Assembly: GCA_036768485.1 (NCBI GenBank)
Contig: JAVLUZ010000167.1
Span: 558,001-622,000 of the forward strand
Reading direction: 5' to 3'
DNA length: 64,000 bases
Source: Mermis nigrescens
Taxonomy: Eukaryota > Nematoda > Enoplea > Mermithida > Mermithidae
A program made the translations under genes and the position numbers. The notes beneath the pieces are model-generated. The model saw nothing but the letters and a program-made list of their open reading frames with translations, was not told where the DNA came from and searched no databases. This document shows positions 10,901-21,694 of this stretch, piece by piece (within the stretch, counting starts at the first letter, position 1; every line of letters begins with the position of its first letter).

Positions 10901-13900
10901 GTTTGCACTATTCATTTATTGTTAATGTGTCGTTTACACTACAAATTTGTTTTAATTCCAGACCGTTGCAAAACGTTAATTTTTTCAAAATATTCTTGTA
11001 AGGTTAATCTAAATAAATAAATAGGTAAATAAAAAATAAATAAAGAAATGAATAAATCAAGAATCTGACTGTATGTTTTCTTTACACCGAGTAGTTATGT
11101 AAATTTTACACTGAAAATGAAATTTAGTTTCAGAGCGTTGCAAAACCTTGATATTTTTACAAAATGTTCCATGCAACGTCAGGATTACGAATCTGAGCGT
11201 AAATGTTCTTTACATCCAATATTTGAGTAAAGTTTATGCTGAAAACCTTTGATCTGTTTAAAGAAGGTGAGGTTGTCTTGTTTAAAAAAGATAATGCTGA
11301 TGTTCAGAACAATATTGTTTTCCGCGTTCTTAGACTGCTGTCATTATTGTGGTATGTTACCGTATGTGTTTACTGACTGATTTACTCAAATCAAGCTAAT
11401 TTAAAGTAGGGTATTACTAGCAAAGAAAAATGCTCCGATGGGACAAAAAAGACGAATATACTTGGGATTGTGGATTATTAAGGATGTAAAAGGAGGGGAC
11501 TAGAAAAAGCTACCTATGTATATGCCTAAAGTCGCAAAATCTGTTGAAAATCAGACTTTCTCTAAGCAACGCATAAAATTGAAGTATATTCTGCAGCCTC
11601 TGAAAAGTGTAACCTTCTTTAAATAATTCTCAATGCTTCATATAAGAGTGGATAAACATAATCTAAAATGTTCACCTTTTGTGAATTGCCTGCAGGTTGC
11701 AGCACTTACTTGCTTCGAATCGTGATTGATAGAAAACTAACTGCAATTGTATTTAAAGGTGTTTTATTTTGTTATCATGAGGATTATAGCAAGCAAACAT
11801 GGCGTCAATTGATTAGTGCACACAATCGTTGCGGGCATGCAAGTGTAACGACATGTAGTCTGTTTCACGTAAGCTTACGCCTTTCCTACTGCCTTAAACC
11901 AACAATTGCTTTGATTGTCTTGAATGCATCAATGTTTGCTATTTCATTCAATTGGCTTGCAAAGTCGCTCCTAGTTTAATCCATCTAATTTCCCATAGCT
12001 ACTTCGTAGCTAACTTGCTGCTTTTTCGATCGTTTTTGGTCCCATAGATTATTTCAATCTGCAGGCCGCAGAATATACTTTGATGTTTTGCGTTGCTTAG
12101 TGAACGTCTGATTTTTAACAGTTTTTGCGACTTTAGGCATATATTTATATGAGCTTTTTTCTAGTCCCCTCCTTTAACATCCTTAAAAATTCAAAATCCC
12201 AAGCATATTCGTCTTTTTTGTTCCATGGGAGCATTTTTCTTTGCTAGTTCATTAATATGTGGTGTGGATAGTAGGTTATTAATAGAAAGCTAAAGTAATG
12301 TTGAAGAGGAAAAATAAAGAAGATTAGGAGTGAGGATGTTGTAAAAAACTAAAAGTCGGGAATCAGACGTTTCGTAAGATGTTTGGGATCTAGACCTCCA
12401 GAAGGATGAAAGCGTAAATTTAGTTGCGAGCTTGTTGGAAGTATGATTTTAAAAGATTTCTTGTCTGAAATAGTACAATGTGGCCTACAAGTATAAGGCC
12501 TAACAAGCCAAGCTAATGGCGTTGGCATTTGCACACATACGCTGCTCATTCTCTTTACAATGTGATGGTCTGGATTTTCAAAAATATGATTGCAGTTTAG
12601 TCGAGTCGCTGAAAATTTAATGAAAATCGCAATAATATTGATATTTTGGTGTCATAAATAGCGCATGTCTCTTTATTTCTTGCGGAAAAATTTTTTTCTG
12701 ATGTTTCAAATTTTCATGCGGAATTTGTAATTGAAAATCATTTTCTCATTAGCATCCTAGGAATTATACTTTTGTTTTGAAAATAACGGTCTTCTAAGTT
12801 TTATCGTAGTCAGAATATTGGTTACTCACTTTAAACCGCAAATCTGCACAAGGATCTCTATCAACTTTCGACTTTTTTTAACTTTTCCCTTTTTTCTCTC
12901 TTCATCTCAGTTTAGCATTCACGAGTCTAAAGCATAGGTGGGCGCACCGAAATTCTGGGGGCTGAAAGATTTTTCAATGATCAAAAAGTGGCCTTAAAAA
13001 TGGTGGTATAGCGGAAAAACACAATTTTCAACGTTTCTCATCGAGCATTATCCATTGGCATCAAAAAACTGCGAAAAAAACCAAAAAAAAATTCAAAAAT
13101 TGAATTCTGGGGGGGGTATTTTGGTTTCTCGGGGGTGCATACCCCCACGCCTGTGTGTAATCTAAAGTGAATAATAACACTGGTCTAAAAATTTATACTT
13201 TTCGTTTTCATCAGAAACGAAATTAATTGATTCTAGATCAGATTTCGTACGCTAATTCCAAATCTAATCACAGAATTTTCGTAGCAAGTCAAGTTTTTGA
13301 GATATCTGCTTATAAAAATTTATGCAAATTATGACGTTTTGTGTTTTTTGAGATCTTTGCACATTTAAATTTATGCGAATTATGACTTTTTGTGTGCAAA
13401 TATCAAATTGGGAAAGGCAAAGTGATCATAGTAGGACAAAATCTTACAACATAATACTTACACGATTCCCTACCAAAATTAAAAAAGTTCTCGCAGCATA
13501 TTTTACTGACTTCTGTGAAACAACAAATTTACTAAATTAAATATGCAAATTATGTGTAATATTTTACAAGAATAAATTACGCAACGCCAGTGATATTTAA
13601 ATTACGAATAAGTTTGTATAAAAATAATTATAGTTTTAACTCAAAAAATCGTTGTGGCTCCTAGATTTGCATAATTAATATCAGCAAAAGTCATGATTTG
13701 CATAAATTTGATATGCAATTGTCTCAAAAAATTTGCGTGCTACAGCAATTCTAATGCCAGTTTTGGAATCAGCGCAAAAATCCGAGAGATTCAATTACTT
13801 TTGTTTCTGATGAAGTGTGATTTTTAGTTTTAGAAGTTGCAGGTTTTGTGGCTTCGTTTATTATCAGCAATAACAGACCCTTTGTTCTTGAATTAAAGAG

Positions 13901-15578
13901 TGAATTTATCAATTCTTTGTTACATTACCTTAAAATGCTATAATAATACTAACAATTTCGATATATATTAATTAATTTATCATAACTTTGTTTTTATTTA
14001 TTCTACTAGGCAACTCATTTTCGTGTTCTGTTATTTCTGCTTTAGTCCACTTGTGGAAGTACGAAAAAGGTTATTTGGGCACTGATGAAGTCTTAGCCGC
14101 AGTGCAAAACGATGGGGTAAACAAAATATTCTTCTGTTTCCCTCGCATGTTGTGACGTGATTTTCAACTAATTCTAGGACTTGCGTGTATTGCGAACTGA
14201 TCAAGCAAGATTGTGTCGCAAAAGAGAAAATAACTTAATGCTTGCATTTTCCTATTGGGGCGACCCAAAGCCGAAAAGTTCAAAGAACGTGTACGAAATG
14301 CGTAGTTACGTTCTTAAAGTAACACTGTTAACTATATTTGTGTCCGTATAGTCTCGTTTCGTCACCTTTTTAATTTCAAATATGTTTTCTTATGCTTAAA
14401 TTATGTTTTAGGCAGGCACAATGTTCGAATGGGGCAGCAGCTGGTAAGCTATGAATCTACGAATTATTTTGTTACAGATATTTGTGTACATAAAACAGTT
14501 TTTTCTTCAACTTTTTCTGAGAAAATTATTTTCATTATTATAGCAAAGCATAGTGTTTAAATTTATGAAAATCAGCATTTTTCGACGATTTATTCAGAAT
14601 GTTAGAAATTTGACTACCCTTTTACAAAATATTTGTGCACCCCTTTCAGATTTTCGGGCTTTTACAAATGTCGGTACCTAAAAAATCGCTAGTAATTATT
14701 TAGTCGTCGTTTAGGGCTAAAGGAATAAATCACAGGCGCGACTTTAATCAGGATTTCGGTGGATTTTTCACGCAAGTCGGCCGCTTGTACGTTGTTTATC
14801 ACTTTTGGGGTTATTTTTTATCTTACTTACCTTCTCTTTAGTTCTTCTTAAACTTCGGTTTTGCAGCATATGAAAGCCTGTCAAAAAGACGACAAATTCG
14901 AGAAGAAACGTGGCGTAAACCTGGCTGGGACAAAAATGTGTTGGACACAGGTAAAAAGAAGTGGCAGTGGCGGATCTAGGATTTTCGTAAGGGGGCGGCA
15001 CGGCACCTCCGTTTGTTTAATTAATTCAATTTTTTCTGTATTTATAATTTTTCATAATTTTGTGTTCTAGAAATAAGAAACGGTGCAGAAGCTTCAAAAA
15101 TATACTTTTTGACACGTACCCATCGTTTTAAAGCCCAAAAAGGCACTTTAGCTGCATGCATTTAAAATAGGTTTGAATGGTGCACAGTGCACACTAAGTT
15201 CAAATCGTAATATTCAGTAGTTTATTAAACGATTCATTCCTCTGCATAACAGTTATACATATTCATACGTGAACTTTTGTAGATTTTTTCGTTTTTTGTC
15301 GTTCCTTTATTCTAATAGCCATAGTTTATTACATACTTCAAAAAATTATAATTTTTGCCTCTGTTTCCTGTCTTCATTCTTTAGCCCTTTGGGCCCCTGG
15401 ACGTGCCATTTTGGCTTAGTCTATGTGTGGTACATAGGAATGCTGTTTAATAGTTTCTCTAGCTCAATATTATATCGGTCGGTGTAAGTATACGTACCTA
15501 CTAATGCTTTCAGTGCCTCTGATACGTAAGATGAAGTCAAAAATCTTAGTGCCGAACAAATTTTCGCCCACCATGTGA
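7748..15578 (+). CDS. NIPSNAP: NIPSNAP family mitochondrial protein, complete, nine exons
   Basis: NIPSNAP proteins are mitochondrial matrix/membrane proteins linked to vesicle traffic and mitophagy signalling. Nine exons join in phase: 7748-7946, 9121-9151, 9251-9342, 14046-14116, 14178-14318, 14412-14443, 14715-14809, 14867-14950, 15514-15578, giving 810 nt and 269 residues, the usual family length. The start MYIRFKFVFNNARCFN is basic and hydrophobic with no acids, a typical mitochondrial presequence. Signatures follow in order: GWLSRLMKARDG; THQVKPAN (family HNVKP); LVGSWNVQFGNQDE then HLWKYEKGY; ENNLMLAFSYWGDP; VYEMRSYVLK-AGTMFEWG; GGFFTQVGRLYVVYHFW; REETWRKPGWDKNV; VPLIRKMKSKILVP and FSPTM at the end. 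This covers two ferredoxin-like NIPSNAP domains. Intron 1 holds a family F MITE; intron 3 (4.7 kb) holds repeat E, a family A MITE and an inverted-repeat element. Confidence 0.94.
8147..8571. mobile_element. Family F MITE, copy 1
   Basis: Exact 8-bp target duplication TTTACGCC at 8139-8146 and 8572-8579. Ends CATACATG... and ...GCATGTTTG are imperfect inverted repeats. The interior has the family block 'gaaagagagcatcatcag' and 'aaaacgatgtttttgacg'. It lies in NIPSNAP intron 1. Confidence 0.85.
9121..9151 (+). CDS. NIPSNAP: NIPSNAP exon 2 (31-nt microexon)
   Basis: actttcctttag|CT and GA|gtatct bound 31 nt that restore phase 1 to phase 2 and encode the family's conserved H-x-VKP segment as THQVKPANIE. 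Without it exons 1 and 3 are out of frame. Confidence 0.9.
9251..9342 (+). CDS. NIPSNAP: NIPSNAP exon 3
   Basis: cgtttcttatag|T to ATGA|gtacta. Encodes EQYVDALKAKRLPIVLVGSW and NVQFGNQDEM, the conserved LVGSW...GNQD region. Confidence 0.93.
9397..12248. mobile_element. Repeat E, copy 1 (about 2.85 kb, unclassified)
   Basis: The sequence from GGTAGCGCGTTAGCGCG to CTTTGCTAGT is found again, reverse-complemented, at 23566-26292. Inside are two ladders: about five units of roughly 180 bp carrying 'aacttctccggttatgagtc' (near 9815, 9990, 10165, 10355, 10537), and about four units carrying 'gaattacgaatctgactg' with GTGTAAAG motifs (near 10733, 10852, 11060, 11185). The right third is an 830-bp inverted-repeat block. 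No recognisable protein. It lies in NIPSNAP intron 3. Confidence 0.75.
11419..12248. mobile_element. 830-bp element with long inverted repeats at the right end of repeat E
   Basis: About 70 bp at the left (CTAGCAAAGAAAAATGCTCC...) is repeated inverted at the right (...GGAGCATTTTTCTTTGCTAG). Both copies of repeat E carry it at the same place, so it was there before E was copied. A 103-codon open frame at 11668-11979 resembles nothing I know and is broken in the other copy. Confidence 0.75.
12933..13158 (+). mobile_element. Family A MITE
   Basis: Starts CATAGGTGGGCG and runs through the family blocks 'gatttttcaatgatcaaaaa', 'cgagcattatccattggcat' and 'gggggtgcataccccc' to CACGCCTGTGTG. Diverged copy in NIPSNAP intron 3. 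Confidence 0.9.
13206..13815. mobile_element. 610-bp inverted-repeat element (unclassified MITE)
   Basis: The left end 'tttcatcagaaacgaaatta' is matched inverted at the right end by 'ttacttttgtttctgatgaa'. The AT-rich interior has several near-palindromes around 'tttgcataaatt' and 'aaattatgcaaa'. Target duplication not clear. Confidence 0.65.
14046..14116 (+). CDS. NIPSNAP: NIPSNAP exon 4
   Basis: ctgctttag|TC to GGG|gtaaac. Encodes HLWKYEKGYLGTDEVLAAVQ, the conserved HLW(R/K)Y segment. Confidence 0.95.
14178..14318 (+). CDS. NIPSNAP: NIPSNAP exon 5
   Basis: attctag|GAC to AAA|gtaaca, 47 codons in phase 0. Contains ENNLMLAFSYWGDP and NVYEMRSYVLK, the end of the first domain and start of the second. 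Confidence 0.96.
14412..14443 (+). CDS. NIPSNAP: NIPSNAP exon 6 (32-nt microexon)
   Basis: gttttag|GCA to TG|gtaagc. Encodes AGTMFEWGSSW (family PGTMIEWGNNW), phase 2 at the donor. Confidence 0.95.
14715..14809 (+). CDS. NIPSNAP: NIPSNAP exon 7
   Basis: gtttag|G to TGGG|gttatt. Encodes AKGINHRRDFNQDFGGFFTQ and VGRLYVVYHFW. Reading through the donor meets a stop after about 30 nt. Confidence 0.94.
14867..14950 (+). CDS. NIPSNAP: NIPSNAP exon 8
   Basis: ggttttgcag|CA to ACAG|gtaaaa. Encodes AYESLSKRRQIREETWRKPG and WDKNVLDT. Confidence 0.95.
14973..15060 (+). mobile_element. Family B transposon end fragment
   Basis: Begins GTGGCGGATCTAGGATTTTC followed by a G-run, the left end of family B (compare 41379, 60915). 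The right end could not be found before exon 9. Confidence 0.5.
15514..15578 (+). CDS. NIPSNAP: NIPSNAP exon 9 (terminal)
   Basis: atgctttcag|TG, phase 1. Encodes VPLIRKMKSKILVPNKFSPT and M, then TGA at 15576-15578. This is the conserved family C-terminus (VPL-x-R-x-M-x-S-[RK]-I-x-[IV]-P ... SP). Confidence 0.95.
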
Positions 15579-16899
15579 CATGATATGCATGAAACGCTAG
15601 GCACATCTGCTGTATTTATTTGTCGCATTTTTGTACTATTGCTAATATTTCCGTTTTATTTGTATGCTATAATCAACATGTTGTGCCTATCCACCGGCTG
15701 CGATATTTTTGTATCTTATTGTGCATTGTAAATCTATTAGCCGATTTTACTTGTTTCGTGATTAAATTTTCAAGTGGTTTTTACTCTTTTTCTTCTCACT
15801 AATCAGTTCGCATAATGGCACCTTTTTAAGCGAGGCAGATATGATGATTAATATGTCGCCATCAGACGTTTAAATCGTGGGCCTTTGAATGTCCACACTT
15901 AAGGAAACGATGAAGTCGGACTATGCACGTGACTTTTGTTTATATATTGATTAGTTTTGTGACCGGAAAAAATTTCTGGTCCTAACATTTGTAGGGCCAT
16001 CTTTGTAGAGATAAGAGCTTTTGTGCGAAGGAAAATTTGAAACAACTTTTTAAATAAAGGTCGGATCTTTGCCAAAATAGGGACTAGATTGGATGATTCA
16101 AGGTTTTAAGTGACGCGTATGAAATTTTTTTATTGAAATCCTAATGGATTACGGTTAATCCGATCTCTTAGCTCTTGAATTTGATGCGTTTGAAAGTGGC
16201 TTCTACACGCTTTTCTGTATAGAATAAAATCCACATCCACATAGCATTAACAGAGCAACTTGGCACGGTTTTTTATGTTTGGCAAATAGAATATTTTCCA
16301 AGCTTAGCGCCATAAGTGGTAATTTTCTGTAATATGTATGTGACTTTATAATGCCCGTAATTTACTTTTAAAAAGACCAAAATGCAGGCACTTGGCGCCG
16401 TATTGATAAAATCTGTATGTCTCCATTGCCAGAGACCAAAAAGTTGGTGAAAATAAATGTCGAAGCAGTTTAAGCTCGCAGAACATTACTGAACTATATT
16501 ATAGAATACTAAAGTTTATTAAGCATAAAATGTAAGCCTTATGATACCTATCGTGTCTTTGTATATAAAATGTGCCTTCAAACAAAAAATATTGCAAGCA
16601 CACGTGAACGTGGGGTTCCTAGAATCCCATAGACGCCTGGAAATTGATCTTGAGCGATGTTTTCGTGAGTTCGTTCCCAGACTCCAAAAATGTAGTTGCT
16701 GCCTATCTATGATTGCAACTCCGTAGCATTAAAAGCTATTGGTCAACCTTTCAAAGCTGAGCCAGACACTTAACCCTAAGTTCTTAGGGTATTAATGTTC
16801 GATCCCTTATCTTTCGATTGCATGGACCTCTCAAAGCGTTATCATTTTTCTTTCAATTCGGCTATTTTAATTTAACACATTTTAGGATAATTGTCACAT
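15579..16899. other. NIPSNAP to PMVK intergenic spacer
   Basis: 1.3 kb without a recognisable gene or repeat. A possible polyadenylation signal AATAAA lies at 16053-16058, 475 nt past the NIPSNAP stop. A 61-codon open frame at 16541-16726 has no family resemblance. Confidence 0.5.
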
Positions 16900-17108
16900 A
16901 TGGTTCGTTTAGTTATTCTTATTTCTGGCAAACGGAAATCTGGCAAAGACTTTATTGCATCCAAGTTGAAATCGGATCTTTCGACTCACGATTTGACTGT
17001 TGATATCATACACTTGAGTGAACCGTTAAAACAGCAATTCGCGAAAATACATTGTCTGAATGCCGAGAGATTAATGGGATCTGATGACTACAAGGAGCAC
17101 TACAGAAG
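16900..17108 (+). CDS. PMVK: PMVK exon 1
   Basis: Starts MVRLVILISGKRKSGKD; donor AGAAG|gtgaaa, phase 2. Confidence 0.95.
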
Positions 17109-19241
17109 GTGAAACTAGAATGAATTATATAATACATTGTTCAGTTATATAAATGATCGTTTTGGCGCAACATAAAGTGTGTTCCACTAGTATTTTGGAA
17201 ATAAGATACAATTTCCTCAAAGTTCAGTTCCGTCCCTAGCAGGTATGGTTGTGATGAAATAGAAGGGCGGCTCCATACCTGGGCATGGGGGGTTTGGGGT
17301 ATGCACCCCCCAGAAATCAAAATACCCCCCACCCCCATAATTCAATTTTTGAAATTTTTTTTCGATTTTTTCGCAATTTTTTTATGCCAATGGATAGTGC
17401 TGATGAGAAACGTCGAAAATGGTGTTTTTTTCGCCATACTACTATTTTTAAGGCCATTTTTGACCTTCAAAAAATCTTGCACCCCCCCCCCCCAGAATTT
17501 TCTTGCTGCCCAAGTATGGGCGGCTCCCCATAGGCCCAGTTTGGTGAGATAACGAATGACTTGCACTCCTTAAATAATTTTTGACTATAATTTCTCAGAT
17601 CAAGGTTTAGAACTGATTATTAACATCAGGTTTCTTATCGGCCTGATAGCATACCTGGGCGTGGAGGGGGATATGCACCCCCAGAAACCAAAATACCCCC
17701 AGAATTCAATTTTTGAAAATTTGTTCTGTTTTTTGCAATTTTTTATGCCAATGGATAGTGCTCGATGAGAAACGTTGAAAATGGTGTTTTTTTCGCTATA
17801 CCACCATTTTAAAGTAATTTTTTTGACTTGAAAAAATCTTGCACACCCCCCCCAGAACTTTGGTGCCGCCACCTATTCCTGATAGCCACATTTTTGCGCG
17901 CATAAATAATGATTGTTTATAGGCAATTAATATTTTATGACTTTCGCAAGCATTAATGGAGTGAAATGTAATAATTTCATCAGTTTTTCGACAAAATTTC
18001 GTGGCAAATTTTTTATTCTTCATTTTTGTTTTTTTGATAGATTCGTTTATTCACTTAGCAGGTGCCTGATTGCTATGAGTAAAACGATAATTATTTATCT
18101 CAGCCGTCTTTCTGCCTAAATTTTACAATTTGCTAAGCACTTTGACGTCGGGATTTCGCGCTGAAATGAAATCTTCTTAAAATTTTAGAACAAGACTTCT
18201 TTTCGCGTAAAATGTTTGAAAATTTTGATTTTCTTTAAATCGCTACACTAAAGGGGAGAGATTTCTGACTTTTTCATACATTTGATTATCGAGTCAAGCG
18301 AGACCACACGTGGGCGTGGGATTTAGGGGAATTAAGACAACTGAGAATCCAGTAAACTCCCCAAAATCGGTAGACCTCCAGATTTAAATTTTTTGCTTAT
18401 TCTTGGTTTTTGTCAGTTTCTTATCACCCATACCCCAAAACTCAGTTGCTATGCTGCCCATGCATGGTAGAGACCTCAAGCCTCATATGCCAAATTTAAA
18501 TTTGTGGATATGAAAAAATTGCCGTGACATATATCCGACTTCGAAAAACCACGAACAAACAAAACGTTAAGTCGCAATTACAGTCAGATAATTGACACTT
18601 GGTTCCTAACTGCACAATATCTATATGACCAGATTAATGATAATTTGCACATTGTTTTCTTATCTATCTTGCATTCGATCGATGCGCAAGTTGAAAGCCT
18701 TTTACGTCCTCCCAAACCGGCTCCGATTTGATAAGATTTTACCTTACAATTTTCGTTTCCTGCCTTTGTATACCACATTTATTATTCGATCTAAAAAAAT
18801 ATTTAATCTTCAAATTTTACCTCTTGACATCTTTGGAGTATTTACCTATGTACTGTATGATTTTATAGAGAAATGGTCGAGTGGGGCGAACAGATTAGAA
18901 GAGCAGATCCGTCCTACTTTTGTCGTTTAGCCATAGCCAATTGTGAAAACTACGAAATTCTTATTGTCGCCGATTGTAGACGGTATTCGGACTTACTCTT
19001 TTTCCGAAATACGTTTGAAAAAATAGTGTGTGTTAGAATTGAAGCCAGCGTGACCGCAAGAAAAAAGAGAGGCTGGGCTTTCGTCTCGGACATTGATGAT
19101 GCTGAAACCGAATGTGCACTGGACGAAGGTGTGCACTGGGATTTTATACTGTTTAATGATGAACGCGCCGAAAATTGCTCAATCTATGACGCACTCCTTG
19201 GAAGAATTGTCAATAAGGGACAAGCTTGCCGCCTCAATTAA
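16900..19241 (+). CDS. PMVK: Phosphomevalonate kinase, animal type, complete, two exons
   Basis: Converts 5-phosphomevalonate plus ATP to 5-diphosphomevalonate in the mevalonate (isoprenoid/sterol precursor) pathway, in cytosol or peroxisome. Exons 16900-17108 and 18869-19241 give 193 residues; the human enzyme is about 192. Motifs in order: ATP-binding loop SGKRKSGKD at residues 9-17; LSEPLKQQFA; YKEHYR; EMVEWGEQIRRADPSYFCR across the start of exon 2; VADCRRYSDLLFF; RKKRGWAFVSDIDDAETECA with the basic lid and acidic DDAE-C signature. This is the animal P-loop/NMP-kinase-like family, not the GHMP-type enzyme of fungi, plants and bacteria. ATG at 16900 is preferred over an upstream in-frame TTG; an AG acceptor lies at 16884-16885. 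The 1.76-kb intron holds two family A MITEs. The C-terminus lacks a clear peroxisomal SKL-type signal. Confidence 0.96.
17274..17520 (-). mobile_element. Family A MITE
   Basis: Reads on + as CATACCTGGGCATGG ... GCTGCCCAAGTATG, the reverse orientation of the family. It has long C runs at both ends. In the PMVK intron. Confidence 0.92.
17650..17876 (-). mobile_element. Family A MITE
   Basis: CATACCTGGGCGTGG ... GGTGCCGCCACCTATT. A second reverse-orientation copy 130 bp after the first, in the PMVK intron. The right end is slightly decayed. Confidence 0.92.
18869..19241 (+). CDS. PMVK: PMVK exon 2 (terminal)
   Basis: gattttatag|A, phase 2, completing the Arg codon before EMVEWGEQ. Stop TAA at 19239-19241. 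An alternative AG two bases later breaks the frame. Confidence 0.95.
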
Positions 19242-21390
19242 CTAGCATCGACTTCAATGTACGATAGGAAAAATCTATAAGTACCATCCTGTAGAGCATT
19301 CAATGCTGCTTCGGATAATACAGAGCAAGATACACTTTGCGCAAAATGAATTTTTCACAAGTAGCTGTTAAAAAGATCTATCTTTGTGAAATTGTTAAGG
19401 ATCGGGTAGAACAGTGCATGCACGTGGGAGTCGGAAATCGGTCGCTATTATGCAGAAACGCTATCGAAAATTTTTCATATTGTGTTAAATGAATTAGAAT
19501 ACGATACATAACTGTCTGGAAATCTGTTACACTCAAGATGCAAGCATTTGAATCAGATCGATGCAGCTGAGAGTGATCACATTGATTTTACATCGAAGTG
19601 CGTAGTCGTGAATTCCGAAATACGTAGATATTTTTTGTTTTTGATCAATAAAAAATTAACCGGGTCACATTGAGTGTTGAAAAAATAAGCATCCGACGCA
19701 GAATTCAATGCTCTACAACATGGTATTTGTATATTTTTTCTGTGATTCCTTGAAATTGATTTTCTGAGGGCTATCATTTTGTGACATCCTGTATATACAA
19801 AGCTGAATAATTGCTTTGATCTGAAAATTTGACTTCTCGTATCGTTATTGTTTAAATTGACCCGCTGCTGAACTTCTTGTGCTCAAGAATCAAGTGTAAA
19901 GAAAAGACGAGAATAAGAAGGAAAGCATGCTGCGGCTTTCTCGCTATTTTTGGACACACATTTGCTAAGTTCGCAATACCCTTGCCCGTGTCTGTTGGCT
20001 CAAAAGACTTTCATATATGTACGTATTTATTTTGGGTGTATTGTTATTTTCCCTGGACTATCAAATATATTTCGTTTCTGGGAATTCTGATATATCTAGC
20101 ATTTCTAATCATATAAAAATCTGGAAGATGTTAAAGTTTATATTTTTTTCCTGAGTCTCAAAACGATTTATAGCTATTTTTCGGCTTCAGAAGAGCTAAA
20201 TAGCTATTCTTAGACCAAAACGGGTATATGGATATTTTTGTGAGTTCAAAAAGGCTATATGTTTATTACAAATGCTCGAAAAAGACGGTTTTAATGCGAT
20301 AGTATTGTTTTTTCGCTGTAGAATCGTGTTTTATAAAGCGCTTAGGTATCTCGAAGTTTTTGATTTTCACCTCCCCTGAAAGTTTGACCTTGCACACCTT
20401 TATATTCTATTCGCTAATGTCAGTAAACTAAGCATTAGTCTAGGGTTGATTAATAATTATTTATCAATTAATTACTTAAAAATCTTGGCTTGTCATGACC
20501 AATTTTTTGTGTTTAACAAAAATATTACTCGCAGTTCAAATCGTTATAAGCTAGATGTACCTCTTGTTCGCTCTAATTTACAAAAATTCGATTTTTTAAG
20601 AGTAAATTTCCGTTTGGAATAACTTAGGTACCTGGTTTTGTAGTTTCTTCCCCTAACTTGAATATTTTTAAATCTCAGCTTATCGAAGTCGACTTATCCA
20701 AGTTTTTATAAGAACAAGCATAAATAAATTGACATTATCGTGAACACACCTGGGCGTGGGCGATTGGGGGTATGCACCCCTCCTCCCCTGAGAAAGCGAA
20801 ATACCCCTAGAATTCAATTTTTGAAATTTTTCATTTTTTTCGCAATTTCTTATGCCAGTGGATAGTGCTTGATGAGAAACGTTCAAAAATGGTGTTTTTT
20901 CGCCATACCACCACCTCTGGGCGTTAAGGGGGTTGGGGGTATACCCCCTCCCGAGAAACCAAAATACCCCCACCCCCAGAATTCAATTTTTAAATTTTTT
21001 TTGTTTTTTGCGCAAATTTTTGATGCCAATTGATAGTGCTCGATGAGAAACGTTGAAAAATGGTGTTTTTTCGCCAAACCACTATTTTTAAGGCCATTTT
21101 TTGACCTTTTAAAAAATCTTGCACCCACCAGAATTTTGGTGCTGCCCACCCACGTATGCATACCACCATTTTATGGGCTATTTTTTGACCTTTGAAAAAT
21201 ATTGCACCTCCCAGAATTTAGATGCCGCCCACCTATGATCGTGACTCGCATGTCTCCTTTTACATAATGTCGCTCGTTTAATCGACAGTGCATCCTTTTT
21301 GCATTCCTTGTAATTGTCATCGTTTGCAATAAAATATTTCAGTCCGCTTCAGTTCTATAATGCAAGTCGCTTTATAACAAAGTGTCATTC
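19242..21390. other. Intergenic region downstream of PMVK
   Basis: Contains an AATAAA at 19647-19652 that may serve PMVK, a run of 'tagctatt/ctatatg' repeats at about 20140-20330 (similar to 30900-31200), and a nested pair of family A MITEs at 20745-21238. No gene seen. Confidence 0.5.
20745..21238 (-). mobile_element. Family A MITE with a second family A MITE inserted in it
   Basis: The outer copy runs from 20745 to about 20907, stops within 'cgccataccac', and resumes at 21159 with 'cataccaccattttatggg', continuing to CCCACCTATG at 21238. Between them is an inner reverse-orientation copy ending CCACGTATG. The repeated CATACCAC at the two junctions is an 8-bp target duplication. Confidence 0.85.
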
Positions 21391-21694
21391 CATAGATGCA
21401 CATGGTCAGGGTCGGCAGGAGGGGTAGGGGTAAATCCCAAAAATCCAAAGCAGTAAATTTAGTGTTCACGATCTTTTGCTATAAAAACGACAAAAATTGT
21501 CAAAATAGCGTATAAAACACTTTTTTGTGGTACATTTTAAAAGCATTTTTAGTCCATTCTGTATACATATCGCTTTTAAAGCTAAAAAATAGATAAATTG
21601 ATCAATTTTGTGCATTTCTGACTAAAAAGCAGGGATGTCCTGAGGCAGACTTTTTAGCTGGGGCCGGGCCGGGGCAAGATGTTATGATGTAAAC

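Noticed and set aside
10600..11250. CRISPR-like array
   Set aside because: Unit spacing is irregular and the sequence between motifs is itself repeated; this is a degenerate tandem repeat in animal DNA.
11668..11979. 103-codon open frame inside repeat E
   Set aside because: The matching copy at 23566-24391 is broken in all frames, and the sequence resembles no transposase; treated as chance.
15809..15895. Alternative terminal exon for NIPSNAP after 'actaatcag' (VRIMAPF or SEADMMINMSPSDV in other frames)
   Set aside because: The exon at 15514-15578 matches the family C-terminus over its whole length and in the correct phase.
16740..16815. Possible tRNA because of a TGTTCGATCCC B-box-like match
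   Set aside because: No A-box at the right distance and no cloverleaf could be folded by eye.
16891..16902. TTG as an upstream start for PMVK
   Set aside because: In frame but non-ATG and only three codons upstream; ATG at 16900 gives the usual family length.
17285..17552. Open frames of 60-115 codons lying in family A MITEs (here and at about 20 other copies)
   Set aside because: They recur only because the MITE does, with frames that shift between copies and Pro/Lys/Phe-biased composition from C- and A-runs.
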